A DNA stretch of 49,059 nucleotides. It comes from an uncultured Algimonas sp. GTDB taxonomy: Bacteria; Pseudomonadota; Alphaproteobacteria; Caulobacterales; Maricaulaceae. The position numbers and the translations under genes are program-made. The notes beneath the pieces were generated by a model. That model made no database searches. It saw only the letters and a program-made list of their open reading frames with translations, and had not been told where the DNA came from. This document shows positions 8,608 to 17,814 of this stretch, in pieces. The first letter of the stretch is position 1, and each line of letters begins with the position of its first letter. The stretch is from assembly GCA_937923575.1 (NCBI GenBank), contig CALDUL010000002.1:1-49059 (forward strand), written 5' to 3'.

Positions 8608-9449
8608 CTCTCGAAATCGCTCGCGCTGTGGCGTTCCTTCAGCCCCTTGTCGTCCCATGGGCGATTGACCAGCGTACCGCGGCGGACGGCTTCGCGCGCT
8701 GACAACTGCTTCGCCCAACGCAGGACATGGGTGTAGTCCTCAACCTGCAGGAACTCCTTGGCGTCATAGAGCAACCCGCGCGCCATCGCGCCGTACCACG
8801 GATAGGTCGCGAAATCGGCGATCGTCAGCTCAGGTCCCGCGAGGAATTCCGATTGCTCCAACCGCTTGTCGAGCACATCCATCTGGCGCTTCACTTCCAT
8901 GGCGAAACGGTTGATCGGATACTCCATCTTGAACGGCGCATAGGCGTAGAAGTGACCGAAGCCGCCGCCGAGATAGGGTGCGCTGCCCATCTGCCACATC
9001 AGCCATGAGAAGCATTCGGTGCGCGTGGCGAGGTCGCCGGGCAGGAACATGCCGAATTTCTCGGCCAGATAGACCAGGATAGACGCACTCTCGAACACGC
9101 GCTGATGCGGCTCGACGGATCGGTCCTGCAGAGCGGGGATTTTCGAATTCGGATTGAGCCCGACAAAGCCCGAGCCGAATTGGTCGCCCTCCTGAATGTT
9201 GATCAGCCATGCGTCATATTCCGCGTCCGTGTGACCGGCTGCCAACAGCTCTTCGAGCATGATCGTGACCTTCACGCCATTGGGCGTGCCGAGGCTGTAG
9301 AGCTGCAGCGGATGTTCACCGACGGGCAGGTCCTTGTCGTGGGTGGGACCGGAGATCGGCCTATTGATATTGGCGAATTTGCCGCCGGAGGCTTTGTCCC
9401 ACGTCCAGATTTTCGGCGGGGTCCAGTCGGAGAGAGTCTGTTCTGTCAT
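8604..9449 (-). CDS. yghU: GSH-dependent disulfide-bond oxidoreductase, YghU type
   Basis: A 281-residue GST-superfamily member, close in length to E. coli YghU (about 288). Long stretches match the YghU subfamily: HPLQLYSLGTPNGVKVTIML, FVGLNPNSKIPAL, VFESASILVYLAEKFG, GGGFGHFYAYAP and the C-terminal ERHSASDFES. YghU binds two glutathiones and has disulfide reductase activity. The start at 9449 (MTEQ) gives the family-typical N-terminus. Confidence 0.92.
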   Translation of the reverse strand: MTEQTLSDWTPPKIWTWDKASGGKFANINRPISGPTHDKDLPVGEHPLQLYSLGTPNGVKVTIMLEELLAAGHTDAEYDAWLINIQEGDQFGSGFVGLNPNSKIPALQDRSVEPHQRVFESASILVYLAEKFGMFLPGDLATRTECFSWLMWQMGSAPYLGGGFGHFYAYAPFKMEYPINRFAMEVKRQMDVLDKRLEQSEFLAGPELTIADFATYPWYGAMARGLLYDAKEFLQVEDYTHVLRWAKQLSAREAVRRGTLVNRPWDDKGLKERHSASDFES

Positions 9450-9561
9450 GGCGCGGCTGTAGGGGAAGTGCGGGCGCACGTGAAGGCGGTCTCGCGAAAG
9501 TGAAAAGGCTCGCAGGAGAAACGAAACTGTCTCCGGTCGCAAACGCATCGTCGCCAATGCA

Positions 9562-9596
9562 CAAAAAAGCCGCCCCGACTTTCGTCGTGGACGGCT
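9562..9596 (-). terminator. Intrinsic terminator of the PfpI/DJ-1 gene
   Basis: A hairpin (9568-9596: arms AGCCG/CGGCT plus CGAC/GTCG around a TTTC loop) is followed on the minus strand by six T residues. It lies 70 bp beyond the PfpI-family stop codon and is correctly oriented to end that transcript. Confidence 0.85.
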
Positions 9597-9665
9597 CTTC
9601 CCCGAAAGGGCGGGCCTGGTTTCCGGACGCTCCCCCGAGTCCGGACCTGTGACCTGTGTGTTGTC

Positions 9666-10241
9666 TTACGCGGCGATCTCGAGCTCGCGCTTGAACGTCC
9701 GGCTGTGTTTGCCTTCGCGGATCTCCTCGACCAGCTTCTTGTTGAAGGCCGGAATGTCAGCGGGCTTACGGCTCGTCACGATGCCTTGGTCGGCGATGAC
9801 TTCGCTGTCCGTCCAACGTCCACCGGCATTCTTCATGTCGGTCTGGATGCTCGGATAGCTGGTCAGCTCTCGGCCTTCGAGGACGTCGGCTTCGGCGAGC
9901 AACCACGGTCCGTGGCAGATGGCGCCGATCGTCTTGCCGGCCTCGGCGAAGTCACGGACGAGTTGCACGGCATGTTTGTCGCCACGCAGCGTGTCCGGGT
10001 TCTTCAAACCACCGGGAATGACGAGCGCGTCGTAATCGTTCACGCTCACATCGGCGAATGTCAGTTCCGGCGTGTAGCTCTTGCTACCGCCCTCGCCTGC
10101 GCTGATTGGCTCGCGCTTCATCGAGGCGACGTCAACGTCCGCGCCCTGGTCGCGCAGATATTGCATCGGCTCGAAAAATTCTTCTTGCTGGTAGCCATCG
10201 GCGGCGATCATCAGAACTTTGGTGTTTGGCAGATTTGCCAT
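9666..10241 (-). CDS. PfpI/DJ-1 family protein (type 1 glutamine amidotransferase-like)
   Basis: A 191-residue DJ-1/PfpI-superfamily protein (YhbO/PfpI-like). The nucleophile elbow AICHGPW has Cys109 followed by His110; Glu20 in the DGYQQEEF segment is the conserved partner acid. Family activities reported include glyoxalase III/deglycase and protease; which applies is not decidable here. The start at 10241 is supported by an AAGGAG ribosome site. The frame continues upstream to an ATG at 10337, which would add 32 unrelated residues. It has its own EcfG-type promoter and terminator, indicating a monocistronic general-stress gene. Confidence 0.92.
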   Translation of the reverse strand: MANLPNTKVLMIAADGYQQEEFFEPMQYLRDQGADVDVASMKREPISAGEGGSKSYTPELTFADVSVNDYDALVIPGGLKNPDTLRGDKHAVQLVRDFAEAGKTIGAICHGPWLLAEADVLEGRELTSYPSIQTDMKNAGGRWTDSEVIADQGIVTSRKPADIPAFNKKLVEEIREGKHSRTFKRELEIAA

Positions 10242-10361
10242 AGGGTAGTCTCCTTCGTCGTATGTATCCGCGGCGCTGCAACTCACGTCGTTTTCAAGAA
10301 CGGGAAGCGTTGGCGCTATTGTCATCGCGAAGAGCATTATTTGTGCTCGTCTTGCTGTATC

Positions 10362-10387
10362 AACGGGCTGACATCGTAATACGTTCC
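10362..10387 (-). promoter_or_regulatory. EcfG-type (general stress sigma) promoter of the PfpI gene
   Basis: Read on the minus strand: GGAAC (10387-10383), 17 bases, then CGTT (10365-10362). This is the GGAAC-N16/17-CGTT consensus of the alphaproteobacterial general stress sigma factor EcfG/SigT. Transcription would begin near 10355, about 110 nt before the chosen PfpI start. PfpI-like proteins are typical members of such regulons, which strengthens the call. Confidence 0.75.
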
Positions 10388-10520
10388 GAAAAACTCATCT
10401 TTTTCAACTAGTTGTATTTGAAACATCAATCAATCGATGGCGAATTCACGGTTCGAGAGGAATGGAGAACCGCTACCCGCCGCAGTTTACTAGGCCGCGT
10501 GTCTGGCCCATAGCGCGGGC

Positions 10521-13157
10521 ATGAAAGATGCTGCTCCTCTCTCCTCCGACACTCCCACGCCGACCCTGTTGTCGGACTACGTGCCCTACCCGTTCGAGCT
10601 CCATGAGAGCCGCTTCGATTTCCGGCTCGACCCGGACAAGACGACCGTCCGATCGCTACTGAAATTTACGCGCCGCGCGCCCGGTGCGCTGCATCTGGAC
10701 GGCGAGGCGATCGAGCTGGTGTCTGTCGCGCTGGACGGGCGCGCGCTGAAGCGCTCCGAATATCGCCTGACGCAGGATGCGCTGATCATCGAGAACGCGC
10801 CGGACAGCTTCACGCTCCAGATCGAGACCACCTGCGCGCCGTCCAAGAACACGACACTGATGGGGCTCTATGTGTCGGGGGGGCGCTTCTGCACCCAGTG
10901 CGAGGCGCAAGGCTTTCGCCGCATTACCTACTACCCCGACCGCCCGGACGTGATGAGCGTCTTCACCGTGCTGATCGACGCGGACAAGTCGTCTTTTCCG
11001 ACGCTGCTCGCCAACGGCAACCGCATCGATGCGGGCGATGTGGACGCGGCCGTCGCACCGGGCCGCCATTACGCCACCTGGCACGACCCCTTCCCCAAGC
11101 CCGCCTATCTCTTCGCGCTGGTCGCGGGCGAGTTCGACCTCCTAGAGGACAGCTTCACGACCATGTCCGGAAAGGTCGTCCCGCTGGAGATCTTCGTCGA
11201 TCCCGGCAATGCGCCCAAGGCCGAATACGCCATGGACGCGCTGAAGCGTTCGATGCGCTGGGACGAGGAAGCCTTTGGCCGCGAATATGATCTGGACCGC
11301 TTCATGATCGTCGCCGTGCGCGATTTCAACTTCGGCGCCATGGAGAACAAGGGGCTGAACATCTTCAACGCCTCCTTGCTGCTGGCCGATGGCGCGACCG
11401 CGACAGACATGAATTTCGAGCGCATCGAGAGCGTCGTCGCCCATGAGTATTTTCACAATTGGACCGGCAATCGCATCACCTGCCGCGACTGGTTCCAGCT
11501 CTGCCTGAAGGAAGGCTTCACCGTCTTTCGCGACCAGGAGTTTTCCGCCGATCAACGCGGCGCGGCGGTGCAGCGGATCAAGGATGTGCGAGCCCTTCGC
11601 GCGCGGCAGTTCGCCGAGGACAACGGCCCACTCGCCCATCCGGTGCGTCCGAAGTCCTATCTGAAGATCGACAATTTCTACACGGCGACGATCTATGAAA
11701 AGGGCGCGGAGCTGATCCGCATGCTGAAGACCTGGCTTGGCGCGGACACCTTCCGCGCGGGATGCGACCTCTATTTCGAGCGGCTCGACGGCACGGCCGC
11801 GACGGTCGAGCAGTTCCTCGCCTGTTTCGAGGAGGCGTCCGGCGAGAGCATGCACAACTTCATGCGCTGGTATGAGCAAGCCGGCACGCCGCGCCTGCAG
11901 GTCCGTCGCGACCAGACCCCAACAACGCCGCAAATCAGCCAGGTCGTGCATTTCCGCCAAGGCACACCCGCCACGCCGGGCCAGCCTGTCAAGCAGCCCG
12001 TTCCGCTGCCGATCCGCTGGCAGGCCATTGGCGATAGCGGCCCACTGATGAAGCCGCAGCTGACCGTGCTCGACGGTGAGGAAACCTCCGTCAGCTATCC
12101 GCGTTTTGATGAGCCACATTCCCTCTCCGTGCTGCAGGGCTTCTCCGCTCCGGTGCAGCTCGACAGCGACGCATCGACCGAAGATCTGATCCGGCTGATG
12201 GGCAATGACCCGGATGCGTTCAACCGTTGGGAAGCGGGACAAACGCTGGCCCGTCGCCTGCTGGCCGACTTCGCCAAAGCACTGGAAGCGGGCGAGGTCG
12301 CCGAGCCCGACCGCGCGCTGAAGGGTTATGTCGAAGCGATCGGCCGCACGCTCGCGGACCATCAATTCGACAATGCGTTCAAGGCGTTGGTGCTCACACC
12401 GCCGACATCCATGGAAGTCCTCATGGCCGCCGCGCCGGTCGACCCCATCGCTGTGCACGAAGCCGGAAACTGGCTCTCGCGCGCCGTCGCCGACCATTTG
12501 CGCGACGATCTGGTCACCCTCTACCGTTCGCTGAAAGACAGCGGCCCGTTCAACCCGGACGCCGAGGCCGCTGGCCGCCGCGCGCTGAAGAACCGCTGCC
12601 TCGCCCTGCTGGCCGCGCGATTTGACCCGCTCGCCGCCGCCCTCGCCTCGACTCAGCTCGACGAGGCGACGAACATGACGGACGAGCTCTCCGCGCTGGT
12701 GACGCTGTCGCGCCTCGGCGGGCAGCGGGTCGAGAGCTCGATGGAGGCCTTCTTCGCCAAATGGGAAGACCAGCCGCTCGTGCTCGACAAGTGGTTCTCG
12801 GTCCAGGCGATGCGCGGCCATGCCGACGGCATCCACGCAATCACGCGACTGGCCGAGACGCCGTCCTATGAGCGCAACAATCCGAACCGCGTGCGCGCGC
12901 TGGTCGGCGGGTTCGCCATGGGCAATGCCAAGCTGTTCCACCGCCTCGACGGCTCCGGCTACCGCTTTTTCGCCGATCAAGTCATTGATATGGACAGCCG
13001 CAACCCCTCGGTCGCCGCCCGCCTGCTCGGAGCTTTCGAGATCTGGCGCAGGCTGGATGCGGAGCGCCAGACCCTGATCCGCACCGAGCTGGAACGCATC
13101 ATCGCCGGCAAGCCCAGCAAGAACGTCCTGGAGATCGCGCAACGGACATTGGGCTAG
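10521..13157 (+). CDS. pepN: Aminopeptidase N (M1 family)
   Basis: An 878-residue zinc metallopeptidase that removes N-terminal residues from peptides in the cytoplasm; the length matches E. coli-type PepN. The exopeptidase motif GAMEN is at residues 272-276, and the zinc site HEYFH at 308-312 is completed by Glu331 in LKEGFT. The C-terminal half (from about 440) matches the DUF3458/ARM-like helical domain of this subfamily. The start is an ATG at the end of a 279-bp divergent intergenic region. A DUF1963 gene follows 4 bp after the stop. Confidence 0.96.
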   Translation: MKDAAPLSSDTPTPTLLSDYVPYPFELHESRFDFRLDPDKTTVRSLLKFTRRAPGALHLDGEAIELVSVALDGRALKRSEYRLTQDALIIENAPDSFTLQIETTCAPSKNTTLMGLYVSGGRFCTQCEAQGFRRITYYPDRPDVMSVFTVLIDADKSSFPTLLANGNRIDAGDVDAAVAPGRHYATWHDPFPKPAYLFALVAGEFDLLEDSFTTMSGKVVPLEIFVDPGNAPKAEYAMDALKRSMRWDEEAFGREYDLDRFMIVAVRDFNFGAMENKGLNIFNASLLLADGATATDMNFERIESVVAHEYFHNWTGNRITCRDWFQLCLKEGFTVFRDQEFSADQRGAAVQRIKDVRALRARQFAEDNGPLAHPVRPKSYLKIDNFYTATIYEKGAELIRMLKTWLGADTFRAGCDLYFERLDGTAATVEQFLACFEEASGESMHNFMRWYEQAGTPRLQVRRDQTPTTPQISQVVHFRQGTPATPGQPVKQPVPLPIRWQAIGDSGPLMKPQLTVLDGEETSVSYPRFDEPHSLSVLQGFSAPVQLDSDASTEDLIRLMGNDPDAFNRWEAGQTLARRLLADFAKALEAGEVAEPDRALKGYVEAIGRTLADHQFDNAFKALVLTPPTSMEVLMAAAPVDPIAVHEAGNWLSRAVADHLRDDLVTLYRSLKDSGPFNPDAEAAGRRALKNRCLALLAARFDPLAAALASTQLDEATNMTDELSALVTLSRLGGQRVESSMEAFFAKWEDQPLVLDKWFSVQAMRGHADGIHAITRLAETPSYERNNPNRVRALVGGFAMGNAKLFHRLDGSGYRFFADQVIDMDSRNPSVAARLLGAFEIWRRLDAERQTLIRTELERIIAGKPSKNVLEIAQRTLG

Positions 13158-13161
13158 GGCG

Positions 13162-13938
13162 GTGAGCTGGCTCAGACGCCTTCTCCGACGCAGTTCGGAT
13201 GCGCCCGACCCGGCGAAGGCTGTCGTGAGCCCCGCGAAGGCCAACGTGATCAAAGACACCCCTGCCCCGCCCACCGCCGATGTCCTAGCGCGGATGGCCG
13301 AGCATGAGAGGACCTGCTGGCGGTGGTCGTTGAGCCCGGGCGTCGAAACCGGGCGGGAAACACGTTTCGGCGGCCAACCCTATATGGGCGCTGGCGAGGA
13401 CTGGCCCGTCTGCGCGGACTGCGGGACGGCGATGGCATTCCACATGCAGTGCGACCTCGATGCCGTGCCGGAGAACGCGCCCGACTTCGGCGGCGGGCTG
13501 ATCCGGCTGTTCTACTGCCTAAGCCAGGAATGCGCCGGGATGGGCGGCTGGGACGCAGCCGATCCGCAAAACAGGGCAATCATGCTGCGCGGGGACGGCG
13601 CGTTGCGAGAGGTGCCCGAGGGCGCGGAGCTGCTGCCAGCCCTGCAAGTGACTTGGGAACGCCCGGTAGCGGACTACCCGCATGGTGAAGACCACCGGAT
13701 CGAGGGGTTGGAAAACCCATGGGAGTTCAATGTTCACGGCCAGAAATTCGCCGGTTGGCCGAATTGGTATCAGGGGCCGGAGCGACCGGACTGCCCGCAA
13801 TGCGGCACGACCATGCGCTATGTGCTGCAGCTGGTCGATGATAGGGAGACGGGATTTAACTTTGGCGGTGGGACTGGCCATATCACCCAATGTCCCGACC
13901 ATACGGACGCGCTGGGCTTTGGCTGGGCCTGCGGCTAA
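13162..13938 (+). CDS. DUF1963 domain protein (YwqG-like)
   Basis: A 258-residue cytosolic protein with a GTG start 4 bp after the pepN stop. The body matches DUF1963/YwqG-like proteins: FGGQPYMGAGEDWPVCADCG near the N-terminus, a long beta-rich middle and GGGTGHITQCPDH close to the end. Two CxxC pairs (CADC and CPQC) suggest structural metal binding. The family function is unknown. The spacing implies co-transcription with pepN. Confidence 0.8.
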   Translation: MSWLRRLLRRSSDAPDPAKAVVSPAKANVIKDTPAPPTADVLARMAEHERTCWRWSLSPGVETGRETRFGGQPYMGAGEDWPVCADCGTAMAFHMQCDLDAVPENAPDFGGGLIRLFYCLSQECAGMGGWDAADPQNRAIMLRGDGALREVPEGAELLPALQVTWERPVADYPHGEDHRIEGLENPWEFNVHGQKFAGWPNWYQGPERPDCPQCGTTMRYVLQLVDDRETGFNFGGGTGHITQCPDHTDALGFGWACG

Positions 13939-13979
13939 TCTTCACTCCGCCTTAGCCCTTCTCTGCTAGGGCCTCGTCC

Positions 13980-14714
13980 ATGGACCCGCGCCGTGATGTT
14001 CACACCGCCGCCGGCTTTCGAGAGCACATCTCGGAGCAGCGCTACACCGTGCTTCGCCAGCCCATCATCGGGCTGTCCGATGACCGCATCCATCATTACG
14101 AATGGCTGGTCCGGTTCGAAGGCGAAGGGACGGAAGGTGTCATCCGCCCGGCAGAGATTTCCGGTGTTATCCGCGATCTCGACCTCTCCATGCTGGCACA
14201 GGCGATCCTCGTACTCAACGCCGACCCCGACGGGCCGGGCATTGCGATCAATCTGTCGGGCGCGAGCGTTGACCGGGAGAATTTCACGCCCTCCGTTCTC
14301 GCCTGTCTGACTGCGCTGACCGCCTCCCCGACGCGGCTCCTCATCGAGCTGACCGAGAGCTGGGACATGGATCGGCTGGACCTGGCCGAAGTGCTGATTA
14401 CCGAGCTGAAAACGCGCGGCCACCCGGTTTGTCTGGACGATGTCGGCGCGGGCGCAGCATCGATCCGCTATTTGCGCGCGCTGTCGGCCAATTGGTTGAA
14501 GATCGACGGGGGCTTCGTCGCGGCCGCCTTCAACAATGCGCGGGACCGCGCCATTTTGAACGCGCTTCTCACCTTACGTGAACCGCTGGACGTGCGCTTT
14601 ATCGCTGAGGGCGTGGAGTCGCTGGAGCTGCTCGAATTCGTGCGGGAGCTCGGCTTTGATGCAGCACAAGGTTACGCCCTCGGCAAGCCGGAGCCTGAAG
14701 AACGCATCAGCTGA
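13980..14714 (+). CDS. Stand-alone EAL-domain protein (possible c-di-GMP phosphodiesterase)
   Basis: A 244-residue protein made up of one EAL domain with no GGDEF, PAS or membrane segment. The EAL signature is EWL (Glu41), so the metal-binding Glu is kept. Other expected residues are also visible: Asn in IAINLSG, Glu in IELTES, Asp-Asp in LDDVGAG (usual DDFGTG), Lys in WLKIDGG, Glu in AEGVES and Gln in AQGYALG. Activity is therefore plausible although several motif neighbours diverge. It lies 132 bp upstream of the PleC-like kinase on the same strand. Confidence 0.85.
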   Translation: MDPRRDVHTAAGFREHISEQRYTVLRQPIIGLSDDRIHHYEWLVRFEGEGTEGVIRPAEISGVIRDLDLSMLAQAILVLNADPDGPGIAINLSGASVDRENFTPSVLACLTALTASPTRLLIELTESWDMDRLDLAEVLITELKTRGHPVCLDDVGAGAASIRYLRALSANWLKIDGGFVAAAFNNARDRAILNALLTLREPLDVRFIAEGVESLELLEFVRELGFDAAQGYALGKPEPEERIS

Positions 14715-14846
14715 GCGCATTGGCCGCGAAACACTCGAATTCCTGCGCATTTTCTCAGTTATTACCGCCGCGTTAACCTTGTTTTGGTTCGACACCCCCC
14801 ACGCTCACCGTTAACCGTTAACAGGTGATTCGGAGGGGAGGCCGGG
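14715..14846 (+). promoter_or_regulatory. Intergenic region upstream of the PleC-like kinase with GTTAAC repeats and a GANTC site
   Basis: 132 bp holding three TTAACC-type elements (about 14773, and the tandem repeat GTTAACCGTTAAC at 14810-14822) and one GATTC at 14827-14831, a CcrM methylation site. TTAACC resembles the CtrA half-site, but no perfect TTAA-N7-TTAA is present. A GGAGGGGAGG ribosome site precedes the GTG start at 14847. Confidence 0.4.
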
Positions 14847-17765
14847 GTGCAACCAGGACAGCAGATTACACCGCCGCCTTACCCAAACGCCGCGCGGGCT
14901 CCTGCCCGCGCTCAGCGCCAACTGCCACCGCAAGGTCAGCCACAAGCCCGGCACGCGCCCATGGCATACGCGCCGCAAGTCCAAGCGCCAGCACACGCCG
15001 CCGCCGCGCGCCGTCCAGTGCCAGCCTCGCCGCAGCCCATGATGCGCCGTCCCGGCCAACCCGCACAACAGCCGCCTGTCCGCCCCGTTGCAGCCGTCGC
15101 CAGCGCACCCGTCCTGCCGCCGCGCGGCGGCTCCGCCCTGGACCGCTTTTCCGACCGCCTGGGCGGCGCGACCTCATTTCGCAATCTGCTGATTGCCTCG
15201 CTCGCTTTTCTTGCGCTGTTTCTCGCGCTCTTCGTGGTCAAGTCTATCTATGACCGCTCCCAATACCGGGAGACGGCGACGCAGGCCTTTTCTTCCGAAG
15301 TCTCGTCGGGAGCCCGGACCGTCGGACGTACGCTGGACACGCAGACGACGCAAATGTCGATGGCGCTGTCCTTCTCTCGCGAGCCGGCGACCATTATCGA
15401 TTTCGCAAAGCGCTCGGACCTCGTCACCGGCGCCGTCGTGCTATCCACCGATGGACAATTGCTGGCGGAGACACCCGGCGCTGGCGCGGGCCTGAAACCG
15501 CTCGGCGTGCCGAGTATCGGCGACGGCCGCATCTCCGTGCAGTCCCTGTCCAATCCACAAACGGGCCGCACGACACCCGTCATCGCCATGCGCAGCCAGG
15601 GGCTAATCCTGCTCTCCGCCCTGCAGCCCGGCTCGCTCGTGGGCGACATGGACGGTGACCGCGCGCTGGTTATGGCCAATGGCCGCGTCATCGACGGCCC
15701 CGACGCCGTGGGTCGCGTCGGCACGGTGGGATATTACGAAGTCGGGCCGGACCGCCTGGCGGCCGCCGCGCGCTCGACAACGCCCGAGCTGACCGCGAGC
15801 ACAATCGCAGGGGAGAACGCATGGGTTGGCATTGCGCCCATTCCCAATGCGGGCGGCTCCATGGTGCTGGTCGACCGCAAGCCACGCACTCTGCCCGGCT
15901 ATCTGCGTCAGAATGTGACGCTGTTCGGCTTGATGTTCCTGGGTCTCGCCTGGTTGATCTGGGTACTGATGCGCCAGCTTCTCGCACAGCTCGATACCGT
16001 GCGCGAAAGCCTCGCGCGCGACGAGATCTCCAGCCAGCGTTACGAGGCCGCGATCGAAGGCTCAGGCGGCGGCGTTTGGGAAATCGACCTGACCCACAAC
16101 AAGGCTTTCCTGTCCTCCTCGCTCGCACGGCTATTCGGCATTGCGGAAGCCGATACGACCATCTCCCTGCCACAATATCTGGGCCTTTTCGAAGCCACCG
16201 ATCGCGATCGGCTCTACAATGCCATTCGCCGCGCTCATGTGTCCGGCGCCTTCGATCTCGACCTGCGTCTCGCGCAGTTGCCGCTATCCATCCAGTGCCG
16301 CGGTCGACCTAGCGTTCGCGGGTCCGACCAGGCCAAGGTCATCATCGGCATGGCGATCGACGTGACCGAAATGCGCGGCACACAGGCCCGGCTACAAGCC
16401 GCTGAAGCCCGGCTGTTCGACGCGCTGGCCGGCATGAACGACAGCTTCGTGATCTGGGATCAGCTCGACCGACTGGTCCTGTGGAACCGAAAATTCGAGG
16501 ACTTCTTCGGGTTCGAGCCCGGCAACCTCCAGCCCGGCATGGAGTGGCGCGTGGTCAAGCACTACGCCGCGCAGATGGAAGACTCCGTGCATGAGCTGTC
16601 CGACGGCACAGGGATGGAGATCCTGCTCAAGGACGGTCGCTGGATCCGCTATCTGGAGACCCATACGGCAGAGGGCGGGCGCGTGTCGATCGGCACCGAA
16701 GTGACCGCGATCCGCCAGCGAGAAGCGGAACTGGAATCCAATCGCGACCGCTTGGAAGATACGATTGGCGTTCTCCGCGCGTCGCAGTCGCGCATTGTCG
16801 AACTGGCGGAGAGCTATCAGCAGGAAAAAATCCGCGCCGAAGAAGCGAACCAGTCCAAATCCGAATTCCTCGCCAATATGTCCCATGAGCTGCGTACACC
16901 GCTCAACGCGATCAACGGCTTCTCCGATATCATGAAAAAGGAAATGTTCGGTCCGTTGGGCGATCCGCGTTACAAGGAATATGTCTCCGATATCCTCTTC
17001 TCCGGTCAGCACTTGCTGTCGCTGATCAACGACATTCTCGACATGTCCAAGATCGAGGCCGGTAAGATGACGCTGAATGTGGAGACGCTGACGATCTCCG
17101 ACATTATCGAGCAAGTCATTCGCATCGTGCGCGGCCGCGCCGAGGACAATCGCCTGTCGCTGGTCTACGAGCCGGTCGCCGCGCAGGATATCGAAGCCGA
17201 TCCGCGTGCGATCAAACAGGTTCTGCTGAACCTCGCGACCAACGCCATCAAGTTCACGCCCGAGGGCGGCAGCGTCACCATATCCGTCGAGCCCAACTCC
17301 GCCGGGCTGATTTTGCGTGTCACAGATACGGGCATTGGCATATCGCAGGACGACATTGCGCGCTTGGCCCAACCGTTTGAACAGGTCGACAGCCAGCATG
17401 CGCGCCAGCACGAGGGCACAGGTCTGGGTCTGGCTCTGTCCAAATCACTGATCGAATTGCATGGCGGTAACTTCGCTATATCCTCCACACTCGGCCAAGG
17501 CACCACCGTCACCTTCACCCTGCCAAACCGCCCGGTGCAGCGTGCCGAAGAAACCCGTTCGAGCAGTGTCGACACGGAGTTCTCGCGTCTGGCGCAGGAC
17601 ATTGCCGAAGTGCTGGACAAAGGCGATGCGGCAGTCGCGCGCCCCGTGTCAGCGCCGAAGAACGACTCGCCACCGCAGCCCGCCCCGACGTCACAACCCG
17701 TGGCCGCTGCCGCGCCAGCGTCGAACCCGACGGGCATTCCGCCCATGCCAGGACAGGCGGCTTAG
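14847..17765 (+). CDS. pleC: PleC-like sensor histidine kinase with PAS domains
   Basis: A 972-residue inner-membrane kinase. Residues 1-100 are Pro/Ala/Gln-rich and probably disordered. Membrane helices are at about 113-133 and 357-378 and bracket an extracytoplasmic sensor region. PAS domains follow at about 400-510 and 525-625 (NDSFVIWDQLDRLVLWNRKF), then HisKA with the phospho-acceptor His680 (FLANMSHELRTPLNAINGFS) and a HATPase with DTGIGI and GTGLGLALSKS. The long match GPLGDPRYKEY..DILFSGQHLLSLINDILDMSKIEAGK is typical of the PleC/DivJ group, and the PAS sequence favours PleC, the DivK/PleD kinase-phosphatase of cell polarity. The C-terminal tail after residue 900 is again Pro/Ala-rich. 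Orthology should be confirmed by phylogeny. Confidence 0.8.
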   Translation: MQPGQQITPPPYPNAARAPARAQRQLPPQGQPQARHAPMAYAPQVQAPAHAAAARRPVPASPQPMMRRPGQPAQQPPVRPVAAVASAPVLPPRGGSALDRFSDRLGGATSFRNLLIASLAFLALFLALFVVKSIYDRSQYRETATQAFSSEVSSGARTVGRTLDTQTTQMSMALSFSREPATIIDFAKRSDLVTGAVVLSTDGQLLAETPGAGAGLKPLGVPSIGDGRISVQSLSNPQTGRTTPVIAMRSQGLILLSALQPGSLVGDMDGDRALVMANGRVIDGPDAVGRVGTVGYYEVGPDRLAAAARSTTPELTASTIAGENAWVGIAPIPNAGGSMVLVDRKPRTLPGYLRQNVTLFGLMFLGLAWLIWVLMRQLLAQLDTVRESLARDEISSQRYEAAIEGSGGGVWEIDLTHNKAFLSSSLARLFGIAEADTTISLPQYLGLFEATDRDRLYNAIRRAHVSGAFDLDLRLAQLPLSIQCRGRPSVRGSDQAKVIIGMAIDVTEMRGTQARLQAAEARLFDALAGMNDSFVIWDQLDRLVLWNRKFEDFFGFEPGNLQPGMEWRVVKHYAAQMEDSVHELSDGTGMEILLKDGRWIRYLETHTAEGGRVSIGTEVTAIRQREAELESNRDRLEDTIGVLRASQSRIVELAESYQQEKIRAEEANQSKSEFLANMSHELRTPLNAINGFSDIMKKEMFGPLGDPRYKEYVSDILFSGQHLLSLINDILDMSKIEAGKMTLNVETLTISDIIEQVIRIVRGRAEDNRLSLVYEPVAAQDIEADPRAIKQVLLNLATNAIKFTPEGGSVTISVEPNSAGLILRVTDTGIGISQDDIARLAQPFEQVDSQHARQHEGTGLGLALSKSLIELHGGNFAISSTLGQGTTVTFTLPNRPVQRAEETRSSSVDTEFSRLAQDIAEVLDKGDAAVARPVSAPKNDSPPQPAPTSQPVAAAAPASNPTGIPPMPGQAA

Positions 17766-17814
17766 GCTCTTCGCATCAAGTCTTGGTCTTGTCGCCGAGT
17801 TTAGCTTGGCTCGC

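Noticed and set aside
11142-13274. 710-codon minus-strand frame opposite pepN
   Set aside because: Shadow of aminopeptidase N, whose zinc site and GAMEN motif are intact on the plus strand.
14773-14822. Full CtrA binding site upstream of the PleC-like gene
   Set aside because: Only half-site-like TTAACC elements are present; no TTAA-N7-TTAA with correct spacing was found, so a CtrA site is not claimed as a feature.
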